Shown here: positions 1 through 5,499 of the stretch, piece after piece
How positions within the stretch are numbered: the first letter of the stretch is position 1
Layout: each line of letters starts with the position of its first letter
NCBI GenBank assembly: GCA_943913625.1
Contig: CALTYW010000149.1
Location: 1 to 5,499, forward strand
From: an uncultured Campylobacter sp.
GTDB lineage: Bacteria; Actinomycetota; Actinomycetes; Mycobacteriales; Mycobacteriaceae
Direction: 5' to 3'
Length of the DNA stretch: 5,499 nucleotides
The notes under the pieces: model-generated
What the model was told of the DNA's origin: nothing
What the model saw: the letters and a program-made list of their open reading frames with translations, nothing else
The model's database searches: none
Translations under genes and position numbers: made by a program

Positions 1-69
1 GGTAAGTGCCATGGTCAGCGCGGCGGCGAGGACGACCGCCAGCACGCTGCGGGTGCGAGTCAGCTGCAT
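1..69 (-). CDS. Secreted or lipid-anchored protein, N-terminal fragment (signal peptide only)
   Basis: Only the first 23 codons are visible, and the gene runs off the left edge. Read on the minus strand from the ATG at 69-67, the peptide begins MQLTRTRSVLAVV and continues with an alanine/leucine-rich stretch. This is a short basic n-region (Arg5, Arg7) followed by a hydrophobic core from about residue 9 to 22, the pattern of a Sec signal peptide. The cleavage site or lipobox is not in the window, so exported protein, lipoprotein and single-pass membrane protein cannot be told apart. An in-frame GTG nine bases upstream (78-76) is an alternative start. There is no good Shine-Dalgarno; a TAGAGT hexamer ends 7 nt before the ATG, which would suit a leaderless transcript. 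It lies 51 nt downstream of the cysteine desulfurase on the same strand and may also receive read-through. The mature protein cannot be identified. Confidence 0.7.
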   Translation of the reverse strand, partial: MQLTRTRSVLAVVLAAALTMALT

Positions 70-76
70 GAGCGTC

Positions 77-105
77 ACTCTAACCCACGCAAGTCACATC
101 GTTCA
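77..105 (-). promoter_or_regulatory. Candidate leaderless promoter of the secreted-protein gene
   Basis: On the minus strand TAGAGT (82-77) fits the actinobacterial -10 pattern TAnnnT. It ends 7 nt before the ATG at 69, so transcription would start at or next to the A of the start codon. Seventeen bases further upstream lies TGAACG (105-100), a poor -35 match. The lack of an SD sequence fits a leaderless start. This is inference from motif and spacing only. Confidence 0.4.
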
Positions 106-127
106 CACGTGACACGCGAGTCACATC
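86..127 (-). repeat. Tandem 15-bp direct repeat upstream of the secreted-protein gene, possible operator
   Basis: On the minus strand GATGTGACTCGCGTG (127-113) and GATGTGACTTGCGTG (100-86) match at 14 of 15 positions with a period of 27 bp. The 12-bp spacer carries TCACGTGTGA, which has TCAC and GTGA arms. The upstream copy overlaps the stop codon of the cysteine desulfurase; the downstream copy lies between the candidate -35 and -10 of the next gene, so a bound protein could block transcription. TGTGA also occurs as one half of CRP/GlxR-type sites, but no full TGTGA-N6-TCACA palindrome is present. The repeat is directly seen; its regulatory role is inferred. Confidence 0.5.
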
Positions 128-1233
128 AAGGCGCCCGCTGCGCGCGCCTTCTCGACGATTCCCCCAATCACCGCCACGAACCCCTCCACGTCCTCGGCCG
201 TCGTCGTGCGCCCGAGCGTGAGCCGCAACGCCCCGCGGGCCTCCGCATCGCGAAACCCCATTGCCTCGAGCACGTGGCTGGGGCGCGCAACTCCGGCGGC
301 GCAGGCGGATCCGGCGGAGGCTGCGATACCGGAGGCGTCGAGAAGCATGAGCAACGAGTCGGTGTCCGCGCCCTCGAAGACGAAATGCGCGTGGCTGGAC
401 AGCGCCGGCTCGGTAGTGGTCAGCGCGGCGTCAGGCACGGCGGCGAGCGTGCCGCGAATGAGTGCATCGCGCAGCTTAGCGACGCGCCGTTCCTCCCCCG
501 CCATTTCCCTCGTAGCCTCCTCAAGTGCTGCCGCTGTGGCGGCCGCCGAGGCGACGTCGACGGTGCCGGAACGGATCCCGCGCTCCTGTCCCCCGCCCAC
601 GACCACCGGTTTCGGTGCGGGCGAGCGGCGCGCCAGCAAGATGCCCATGCCGCGCGGGCCGCCGAACTTGTGGGCGCTCGCCGCCAAAGTGGCCGCGCCG
701 AGGGCGTGGAAATCCACCGGGAGCTTGCCCACCACCTGCACCGCGTCCACGTGCAGCGGCGTGCCGACGGCACCTGCGCGCGCGGCGGCCTCCTCAACCG
801 GCTGGATCGCACCAGTCTCGTTGTTCGCCCACATCACCGCCGCCACCGCAGCGGGCGTGTCCAGCGCCGAAAGGCCCTCGACGTGGCCGCTTCGACCCAC
901 CGGCAGCCACTCGACCTCGCCGCACAGTTTCACCGACTCGAGTACTGCAGGGTGCTCGATGGGGGTGGAGACGGTGCGGGTGAGCGGAGAAGCGCTGAAA
1001 AGCCCGCGCACCCCGATGTTGTTCGCCTCGGTGCCGGAGCCTGTGAAGACCACCTCCACAGGGTCCGCGCCGAGGCAGGCGGCGACGCGCTCGCGGGCGT
1101 CGGCAAGCACCGCGTTCGCGCGCCGGCCGGCGGCGTACTGGCTGCCCGGGTTCAATGCGCCGGAGTGTTCCACCCACGTGTCAATCGCGCACTGGCGCAT
1201 GGGTGTGGTTGCGGCGTGATCGAGGTACGGCAT
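121..1233 (-). CDS. Cysteine desulfurase, NifS/IscS type (class V aminotransferase fold)
   Basis: A 370-residue cytosolic PLP enzyme that takes sulfur from L-cysteine as a persulfide and releases alanine, supplying Fe-S cluster assembly or tRNA thiolation. The N-terminus YLDHAATTP is the family opening. Visible landmarks are the TGSGTEANN phosphate-binding turn (64-72), His94 expected to stack on PLP, the NNETG motif (137-141), Asp163 and Gln166 in HVDAVQ, and the PLP lysine Lys189 in SAHKFGGPRG. RSGT follows at 221-224. The catalytic cysteine is Cys311 in SAGSACAAG, matching the group I mobile loop rather than the group II (SufS) RxGHHC loop. Length is slightly short of the usual 380-400 but nothing is missing. 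The ATG at 1233 lies 5 nt after the methyltransferase stop with no clear SD, suggesting translational coupling. No scaffold (IscU/SufU) or mnmA gene is visible, so the sulfur acceptor is unknown. iscS and nifS are both plausible names. Confidence 0.95.
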   Translation of the reverse strand: MPYLDHAATTPMRQCAIDTWVEHSGALNPGSQYAAGRRANAVLADARERVAACLGADPVEVVFTGSGTEANNIGVRGLFSASPLTRTVSTPIEHPAVLESVKLCGEVEWLPVGRSGHVEGLSALDTPAAVAAVMWANNETGAIQPVEEAAARAGAVGTPLHVDAVQVVGKLPVDFHALGAATLAASAHKFGGPRGMGILLARRSPAPKPVVVGGGQERGIRSGTVDVASAAATAAALEEATREMAGEERRVAKLRDALIRGTLAAVPDAALTTTEPALSSHAHFVFEGADTDSLLMLLDASGIAASAGSACAAGVARPSHVLEAMGFRDAEARGALRLTLGRTTTAEDVEGFVAVIGGIVEKARAAGALM

Positions 1234-1238
1234 GCCGG

Positions 1239-2378
1239 CTAGCGTATCCGCGCGCCGCAGATGTGCGCGACCGCCTGGTCGCCCACCCGGGCAATCACCA
1301 CCGCCATCTGCTTCGACCCTTTGAGTTTCAGCTTCTTGCGCAGCTGGTCCGGGTCCACATCGACCCCGCGAACGAGGATCTCCACCCCACCCGCGCCATG
1401 AGCGGCGAGCGCCTTCTTCAGCGCGCGCAGCGGCACCGCCTCGATGAACGGGAAACCGGAGTAGCCTTCCGGCACACGCGGGCCGGTGAGGAACGCGATG
1501 TGCTCATCTAACATGCTCAGCCCGTGGCGCGCCGCGAAATGGCGCACCAGCCCGGCGCGCACGATCGCCCCGTCCGGCTCCACGATGACCTCGCGCGGGC
1601 CGGTGACCTCTACCTCATCGGGTTCAACGTCGGTGACGCGATCCTCGAAGCCGTCGCGAAGCACCACCGCCTCGCGCGCGACGCCGCCGGAAAGCCCCGG
1701 CGAGTACAGGCACGCCTCTTTTACTCCCCCGTCCACGGAGACCACGCTGACCAGCCCCCGCCATCCCGAGTAGTCGATGCCCGGCGCGCACTTCACCGCC
1801 ACCTCGCGCCCGTGCGCCGCCTCGAGCAAGTCTGGCAGCGGCGGCAGGAGCTTGGCGGGGTCGGTGATCCGGGTGCCGCCTGCGCGCCGGGCCGGGTCCG
1901 CGACGATCACGCCGGCACGCGACACGGGTACCAGCGCGTCGGCACGCGCAAGCCACGCGCCGGGGCCCAAGTTGTGGCGTGCCATGGCCAGCCGCGAGGC
2001 GTCGAGGTCGGAGCCCAGCCACGCGACCCCTGTCTCGCTAAACGCGGGCGCCTCCGTGCCCACCGAGCATGTCACGTCGTGCACCAGCTCCGCCCCGGCC
2101 GCAGCGATCCTGCGGGCCCGCACCCGCGCCACCGCGGCCGGGGTGGCCTGCTGAGCGGCGTCGGCGTCGGTGAGCCACTCTGCCGGGAACTTCCCCGCCG
2201 CCGCGCGCCTGGCGTAGATGAGCACGCTCACCGCACGGGCGTACTCGCCGAACTCGCGCTCGAGCACCGCACGGTCCGCGAACACCGACGCCTTCGTTAA
2301 CGCGATCTCGGGCGTGACCTCCGCAATCCGCTCGACGTGCGCCGACAGGAAGCGCACCTCGTCCACGCTGAAACTCAC
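1239..2378 (-). CDS. THUMP-like domain class I SAM-dependent methyltransferase
   Basis: A 379-residue predicted cytosolic protein. Residues 1-95 are a mostly helical, Arg/Ala-rich N-terminal region. The Rossmann methyltransferase core follows: glycine-loop motif I as HDVTCSVGTEAP (100-111), the acidic residue expected to hold the SAM ribose at Asp124 in WLGSDLDASRL, and a DPARR motif (161-165) where amino methyltransferases have D/N-PP-F/Y. The C-terminal third (about 280-379) is basic, with KKLKLKGSKQ at 348-357, and resembles the THUMP-like C-terminal domain found in actinobacterial relatives, suggesting an RNA substrate. That substrate is not established. The start is GTG at 2378, overlapping the Nudix stop as GTGA (a 4-nt overlap, strong evidence of coupling); the next in-frame Met (131) would delete motif I. 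It is followed 5 nt later by the cysteine desulfurase. Family assignment is by pattern recognition; the methylated target is unknown. Confidence 0.82.
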   Translation of the reverse strand: MSFSVDEVRFLSAHVERIAEVTPEIALTKASVFADRAVLEREFGEYARAVSVLIYARRAAAGKFPAEWLTDADAAQQATPAAVARVRARRIAAAGAELVHDVTCSVGTEAPAFSETGVAWLGSDLDASRLAMARHNLGPGAWLARADALVPVSRAGVIVADPARRAGGTRITDPAKLLPPLPDLLEAAHGREVAVKCAPGIDYSGWRGLVSVVSVDGGVKEACLYSPGLSGGVAREAVVLRDGFEDRVTDVEPDEVEVTGPREVIVEPDGAIVRAGLVRHFAARHGLSMLDEHIAFLTGPRVPEGYSGFPFIEAVPLRALKKALAAHGAGGVEILVRGVDVDPDQLRKKLKLKGSKQMAVVIARVGDQAVAHICGARIR

Positions 2379-3253
2379 AGGTGGCGCCCGATCCGGTCGA
2401 TGGGTGTGAAGGTGAAAAACTCGCTGTAGCGTTCGTCGTCGACCGGGTCGCCCACCACCGGGGCCAGGTCAGCGGTGTCAGCGGCGGCGAGCACGGCCTC
2501 CACCGAGTCGTAGTCGGAGAGCATCTTCAGCTGCGCCCACGTGGACGGGGCGAAGCGCACCAGGCCGTGGCGCCAGCCCTCCAACAGCAGGTCGGGCGGG
2601 AACCAGTTCGCGTCGTCCGCCTCGTCCGTCTCGCTGTCCGGCTCCTGGCCCTCCGGGTTCGCCGCCACGAAGGTGAATGTGTCGAACCAGTTGCCCGCCT
2701 CCGAACGGCCCACCCACCTTGCCGCGGGCTTCAGCAGGTCCCCGCATACGCGCAGGTCGGTGCGCTCGAGCACGTCCGTGAGGGAGAGTTCGTGTGTTTC
2801 GAGGCGGAGGCGGTGGACGTGGAACGGCCTTGCGTCGTCAAGCAGCTCGCCCTCGATGTCGACCGCGAGCAGCGTCCCCGTCTCCTCGAACAGCTCGCGC
2901 ACGGCGGCGAACATCAGCGCGTGCGCCTTGTACTTGGTCACGCCCAGCTGGCGCGCCAGCGAGATGGCGGAGCGGCCCGTCCACAGCTCGCCGTCGTCCC
3001 AGGAACGGCCCGGGAAATCGCGCGAATCCACCCCGCCGCCGGGAAAGACCGTGATGCCCGGGTAATTCGGCATGGACAGCACGCGCTCTTGCATCCACAC
3101 CTCGAGGCCGCCCTCGCCGTTGCGCAGCAGCACCACCGTCGCCGACAAGCGGGCACCCTGAAAGCCGCTCATCTCGGACGGGTCGATGGTGTCGCCCGCG
3201 TCGGCCGACAGCGCGCCGGTGTAGCGCTTCTGCGGCTCCTCCTGCCTGGCCAT
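2375..3253 (-). CDS. Nudix hydrolase with an insertion inside the Nudix box
   Basis: A 292-residue predicted cytosolic hydrolase of a nucleoside-diphosphate-linked (NDP-X) substrate. The Nudix fold opens around residue 35 (ATVVLLRNGEGGLEVWMQER), followed by ITVFPGGGVD (67-76). The catalytic helix AAVRELFEETGTLL (116-129) supplies the REUxEExGU half of the Nudix signature, with metal-binding Glu120, Glu123 and Glu124. The usual G-x5-E half is displaced: about 40 residues (76-115) separate the glycine loop from the helix, as in the NUDT19/RP2 group. An acidic segment at 201-214 follows the core. I chose the ATG at 3253 because it begins 11 nt after the ATPase stop and gives a sensible N-terminus (MARQEEPQKR). 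The open frame continues to 3652, but that part overlaps the ATPase gene and is low-complexity Arg/Gly/Ala-rich. No strong SD is seen. The stop overlaps the methyltransferase GTG. CoA derivatives are a possible substrate by analogy to NUDT19, but this is unproven. Confidence 0.88.
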   Translation of the reverse strand: MARQEEPQKRYTGALSADAGDTIDPSEMSGFQGARLSATVVLLRNGEGGLEVWMQERVLSMPNYPGITVFPGGGVDSRDFPGRSWDDGELWTGRSAISLARQLGVTKYKAHALMFAAVRELFEETGTLLAVDIEGELLDDARPFHVHRLRLETHELSLTDVLERTDLRVCGDLLKPAARWVGRSEAGNWFDTFTFVAANPEGQEPDSETDEADDANWFPPDLLLEGWRHGLVRFAPSTWAQLKMLSDYDSVEAVLAAADTADLAPVVGDPVDDERYSEFFTFTPIDRIGRHL

Positions 3254-3264
3254 ACTCGGAAACT

Positions 3265-4101
3265 CTACGCGCGGTGGGTACCCCCGCGGCGCGCACGGCG
3301 GGCGAAGAAGCGGCCGTCGTCCTGGGTGACTTCGATGGGCTGGTGGTACGCCTTCGACACGTTTTCCGAGGTGAGCACATCGTCGATGAGGCCCTGGGCG
3401 ACGATCTCCCCTTCGTCGAGAAGCATGGCGTGCGTAAAGCCCGCCGGGATCTCCTCGAGGTGGTGCGTGATCATCACAATCGCCGGCGCGTCCGGGTCCA
3501 TCGCCAGCTCCCCCAGGTAGGCGAGCAGGTCCTCGCGGCCACCGAGGTCCATGCCGGCGGCCGGCTCGTCCAGGATCAAAAGCTCCGGGTTCGTCATCAC
3601 CGCACGCGCCACAAGCACGCGCTTCTTCTCGCCGTCGGACAGCGTGCCCCACGTGCGGTCGATCAGGTGCATCGCCCCGATCTGCTCGAGCACCTCGAGC
3701 GCCTGGTGGTAATCCTGCTCCTCATACTCCTCGCGCCAGCGCCCCAGGATGGCGTAGCCTGCGGAGACCACGAGGTCGCCCACTGTTTCGTCGGCAGGCA
3801 CGCGCTGCGCCACCGCCGACGACGTCACGCCGATGGCCGCGCGCAGGTCGCGCATGTCGGTCTTGCCCACGCGCTCCCCCAGCACAAACAGGGTGCCGAT
3901 AGACGGGAACTCCTGTGCCGACGCCATCCGGATCAACGTGGTTTTGCCTGCGCCGTTGGGGCCGATGATCACCCAGCGCTCGTCGAGTTCGACCTGCCAG
4001 TCCACCGGGCCGACCAGAGTTTGGCCGCCGCGGGTGAACTCCACGCCGTGCATGTCGATGAGCAGATCAGGATCCGTGGTTACTTCAGTCACGCTTTCCA
4101 T
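3265..4101 (-). CDS. ABC transporter ATP-binding protein (no permease visible)
   Basis: A 278-residue single ATP-binding cassette. Walker A is GPNGAGKT (47-54, Lys53), the signature motif is LSDGE (154-158, a variant of LSGGQ), Walker B is LLILDE (174-179), the D-loop is AAGMD (181-185), and the switch histidine is His213 in ITHHLEE. The order and spacing are normal, so an active ATPase is expected. The C-terminus is basic (FARRARRGG). No transmembrane gene or binding protein is adjacent, and the neighbours are soluble enzymes. It may serve a distant permease or be a stand-alone ABC ATPase; iron-siderophore import ATPases are similar, but this sequence does not decide the substrate. The start at ATG 4101 leaves a normal N-terminus; an in-frame GTG at 4116 would add five residues. 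Neither has a convincing SD. Upstream of this the frame stays open far into the antisense of glgE, which is a GC-skew artefact. First gene of the leftward string. Confidence 0.92.
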   Translation of the reverse strand: MESVTEVTTDPDLLIDMHGVEFTRGGQTLVGPVDWQVELDERWVIIGPNGAGKTTLIRMASAQEFPSIGTLFVLGERVGKTDMRDLRAAIGVTSSAVAQRVPADETVGDLVVSAGYAILGRWREEYEEQDYHQALEVLEQIGAMHLIDRTWGTLSDGEKKRVLVARAVMTNPELLILDEPAAGMDLGGREDLLAYLGELAMDPDAPAIVMITHHLEEIPAGFTHAMLLDEGEIVAQGLIDDVLTSENVSKAYHQPIEVTQDDGRFFARRARRGGTHRA

Positions 4102-4221
4102 ATTGGCGTATTTCACGGCCCGTGTGTGGGAGCTTCGCCGCGACCCGCGCTTTGCCCGGTGCGGGTGTGCCCCAACCGCTACCCTGGCAAAGGGAAATGC
4201 ACCACTGAAAGGGTTCGAAAA
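4102..4221. promoter_or_regulatory. Divergent intergenic region between the ABC ATPase and glgE
   Basis: These 120 bp must hold the promoters of both the leftward gene string and glgE. On the plus strand TACCCT (4180-4185) fits TAnnnT and would give a leader of about 30 nt, but no -35 stands at the normal distance. On the minus side no convincing -10 or SD precedes the ATPase start. A 6-bp inverted repeat, ACCCGC (4143-4148) and GCGGGT (4161-4166) with a 12-bp spacer, lies mid-region and might be an operator. The promoters are inferred from the divergent layout. Confidence 0.5.
4207..4213 (+). promoter_or_regulatory. Ribosome binding site of glgE
   Basis: GAAAGGG ends 8 nt before the ATG at 4222 and is the clearest Shine-Dalgarno-like sequence in the window. 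It supports the chosen glgE start; the leftward genes lack anything comparable. Confidence 0.65.
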
Positions 4222-5499
4222 ATGGTTGCTCGTTTCGGCATTGACGATGTCCGCCCCCAAATCTCCGGCCGCACCCTCCCCGCGAAGGCGGTGGTGGGCG
4301 AAGTGGTGCCGATCTCCGCGCTGGTGTGGCGCGAGGGCCACGACGCGATCGCGGCGACGCTGGTGCTGGTTGCGCCGTCTGGCAAGCAGTACGCGGTGCC
4401 GATGCAGCAGGAGGTCTACCGCCCCGATTACGTCCACGCCGTGTTCACGCCGGACGAGCAGGGGCTGTGGCGCTACCGCGTCGACGCGTGGAGCGACGTC
4501 ATGGCCACGTGGCGCAACGCCGTGTCCAAGAAGCTCGCCGCCGGACAGTCCGCGGCCGAGATGGCCAACGACCTCGCGCACGGCGTCGCGCTCTTCGAGG
4601 CCGCGGGCATGCCGGACATTGCGCGTTTGCTTGACGACGATTCCCTGCCCCACGCCGAGCGCATCACCGCCGCCCTGGCGGACGAGGTGACCGCCACACT
4701 CGCTGCCGAGCCGCTGCGCGAGCTGGTGACCCGCGGGCCGGTGGCCGACATCCTGGTGGAGCGCCGCGAAGCGCTGGTGAACTCCTGGTACGAGCTGTTC
4801 CCCCGCTCCACGGGCGGCGTGGACGCGGACGGCAACCCAGTGCACGGCACCTGGGAGACCACGGCCGCGGCGCTGGACCGCGTGGCCGCGATGGGCTTCG
4901 ACACCGTCTACTTCCCGCCGATCCACCCGGTGGGCGAGGTCAACCGCAAGGGCCGCAACAACACGCTCACCCCGGAAGAGGGCGACGTGGGCTCCCCGTG
5001 GGCGATCGGCTCGAAGCACGGCGGCCACGACGCGATCGACCCGGCGCTCGGCGACGAGGATGCGTTCTTGGACATGATGGACCACGCCAACGAGCTGGGC
5101 CTGGAGATCGCCCTCGACTTCGCCCTGCAGGCCGCGCCGGACCACCCGTGGGCCGCGGCGCACCCGGAGTTCTTCACCGTGCTCGCGGACGGCACCATCG
5201 CGTACGCCGAGAACCCGCCGAAGAAGTACCAGGACATCTACCCCATCAACTTCGACAACGACCCGGAGGCGCTTTACGCCGAGGTCTACCGCGTGGTCAT
5301 GCACTGGGTGAACCTGGGGATCACCACCTTCCGCGTGGACAACCCCCACACCAAGCCGGTGAACTTCTGGCACTGGCTGATCTCGAAGGTGCACGAGACC
5401 GACCCGGACGTGATCTTCCTCGCCGAGGCGTTCACCCGCCCACCGCGCATGTACGGCTTGTCCAAGGCAGGATTCTCGCAGTCTTACACCCACTTCACA
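4222..5499 (+). CDS. glgE: Alpha-1,4-glucan:maltose-1-phosphate maltosyltransferase GlgE, 3'-truncated by window end
   Basis: The first 426 residues of a protein usually about 660-675 long; no stop is reached. GlgE (GH13 subfamily 3) moves the maltosyl unit of alpha-maltose-1-phosphate onto alpha-1,4-glucan chains in the cytosol, the last chain-building step of the trehalose-TreS-Pep2 route to glycogen-like glucan. The N-terminal beta-domain carries PAKAVVGEVVP and WREGHDAIAATL, closely resembling mycobacterial GlgE. A helical insert (about 107-190) leads to YELFPRS (190-196), then the catalytic barrel: FDTVYFPPIHPVG (226-238), NRKGRNN (241-247), the substrate-site motif NPPKKYQDIYPINFDND (about 331-347), FRVDNPHTKP (370-379) with nucleophile Asp373, and FLAEAFTRP (399-407) with acid/base Glu402. 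The 29-residue nucleophile-to-acid spacing equals that of Streptomyces GlgE (Asp394/Glu423). The ATG at 4222 follows a good SD (GAAAGGG). Transcribed away from the leftward genes; a glgB partner, common in actinobacteria, would lie outside the window. Confidence 0.97.
   Translation, partial: MVARFGIDDVRPQISGRTLPAKAVVGEVVPISALVWREGHDAIAATLVLVAPSGKQYAVPMQQEVYRPDYVHAVFTPDEQGLWRYRVDAWSDVMATWRNAVSKKLAAGQSAAEMANDLAHGVALFEAAGMPDIARLLDDDSLPHAERITAALADEVTATLAAEPLRELVTRGPVADILVERREALVNSWYELFPRSTGGVDADGNPVHGTWETTAAALDRVAAMGFDTVYFPPIHPVGEVNRKGRNNTLTPEEGDVGSPWAIGSKHGGHDAIDPALGDEDAFLDMMDHANELGLEIALDFALQAAPDHPWAAAHPEFFTVLADGTIAYAENPPKKYQDIYPINFDNDPEALYAEVYRVVMHWVNLGITTFRVDNPHTKPVNFWHWLISKVHETDPDVIFLAEAFTRPPRMYGLSKAGFSQSYTHFT

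Noticed and set aside
93..107. A CRP/GlxR binding site on the minus strand.
   Set aside because: TGTGA at 107-103 is followed at the right distance by TGACT rather than TCACA, so the required inverted half-site is missing.
70..120. Possible transcription terminator after the cysteine desulfurase.
   Set aside because: The TCAC/GTGA arms are only 4 bp and no T-run follows on the minus strand; this looks more like an operator or promoter region than a terminator.
109..1242. Long plus-strand open frames opposite the cysteine desulfurase (109-1242 and 206-1219).
   Set aside because: Compositionally biased translations with no family motifs, fully antisense to a textbook PLP enzyme with a complete set of catalytic residues.
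1524..2300. Plus-strand open frame opposite the methyltransferase gene.
   Set aside because: Low-complexity Arg/His/Gly-rich shadow; the minus strand carries SAM-binding motifs and coupled start/stop signals.
2381..3520. Plus-strand open frame opposite the Nudix gene.
   Set aside because: Antisense shadow rich in Arg/His/Val with no recognisable domain; the Nudix signature on the other strand explains the coding constraint.
3254..3652. Upstream extension of the Nudix reading frame to position 3652.
   Set aside because: It overlaps the 3' part of the ATPase gene in another frame and encodes Arg/Gly/Ala/Pro-rich sequence; the ATG at 3253, 11 nt after the ATPase stop, is the sensible start.
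4102..5493. The minus-strand frame of the ABC ATPase stays open for about 464 more codons upstream, antisense to glgE.
   Set aside because: The extension is His/Arg/Val-rich low-complexity protein, has no domain, and lies opposite a clear GlgE with all catalytic motifs. It is the usual open antisense frame of GC-rich genes.

Overview
The window looks like a chromosomal segment of a high-GC actinobacterium, most probably a Corynebacterium. The evidence is the uniformly GC-rich coding sequence, a GlgE maltosyltransferase of the mycobacterial/corynebacterial type, weak Shine-Dalgarno signals with possible leaderless starts, and the gene order around glgE. The genus is an inference from gene content and remembered synteny; phylum Actinomycetota is the firmer call.

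Layout. Almost the whole left three quarters is transcribed leftward (minus strand) as one tightly packed gene string: an ABC transporter ATP-binding protein (3265-4101), a Nudix hydrolase with an expanded Nudix box (2375-3253), a THUMP-like class I SAM-dependent methyltransferase (1239-2378) and a NifS/IscS-type cysteine desulfurase (121-1233). Junctions are +11, -4 and +5 nt, so co-transcription and translational coupling are likely. After a 51-nt gap a fifth minus-strand gene begins at 69 and leaves the window at base 1; only its 23-residue signal-peptide-like N-terminus is visible. To the right, a 120-bp divergent intergenic region (4102-4221) separates the string from glgE on the plus strand (4222 to beyond the window end; 426 residues visible, including both catalytic acids).

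Function. glgE belongs to the trehalose/maltose-1-phosphate route to alpha-glucan. The leftward genes look like housekeeping functions: cytosolic PLP-dependent sulfur mobilisation, a probable nucleic-acid or other methyltransferase, nucleotide-type diphosphate hydrolysis, and an ATPase with no visible permease. Their shared role cannot be read from the sequence.

There is no sign of mobile elements, CRISPR, RNA genes or phage genes. The least explained local structure is a near-perfect 15-bp direct repeat (period 27 bp) at 86-127, just upstream of a candidate leaderless promoter for the secreted-protein gene; it resembles a tandem operator. I see no clearly new multi-gene system here, but three of the four complete genes (ATPase, Nudix, methyltransferase) belong to families whose substrates I cannot assign.
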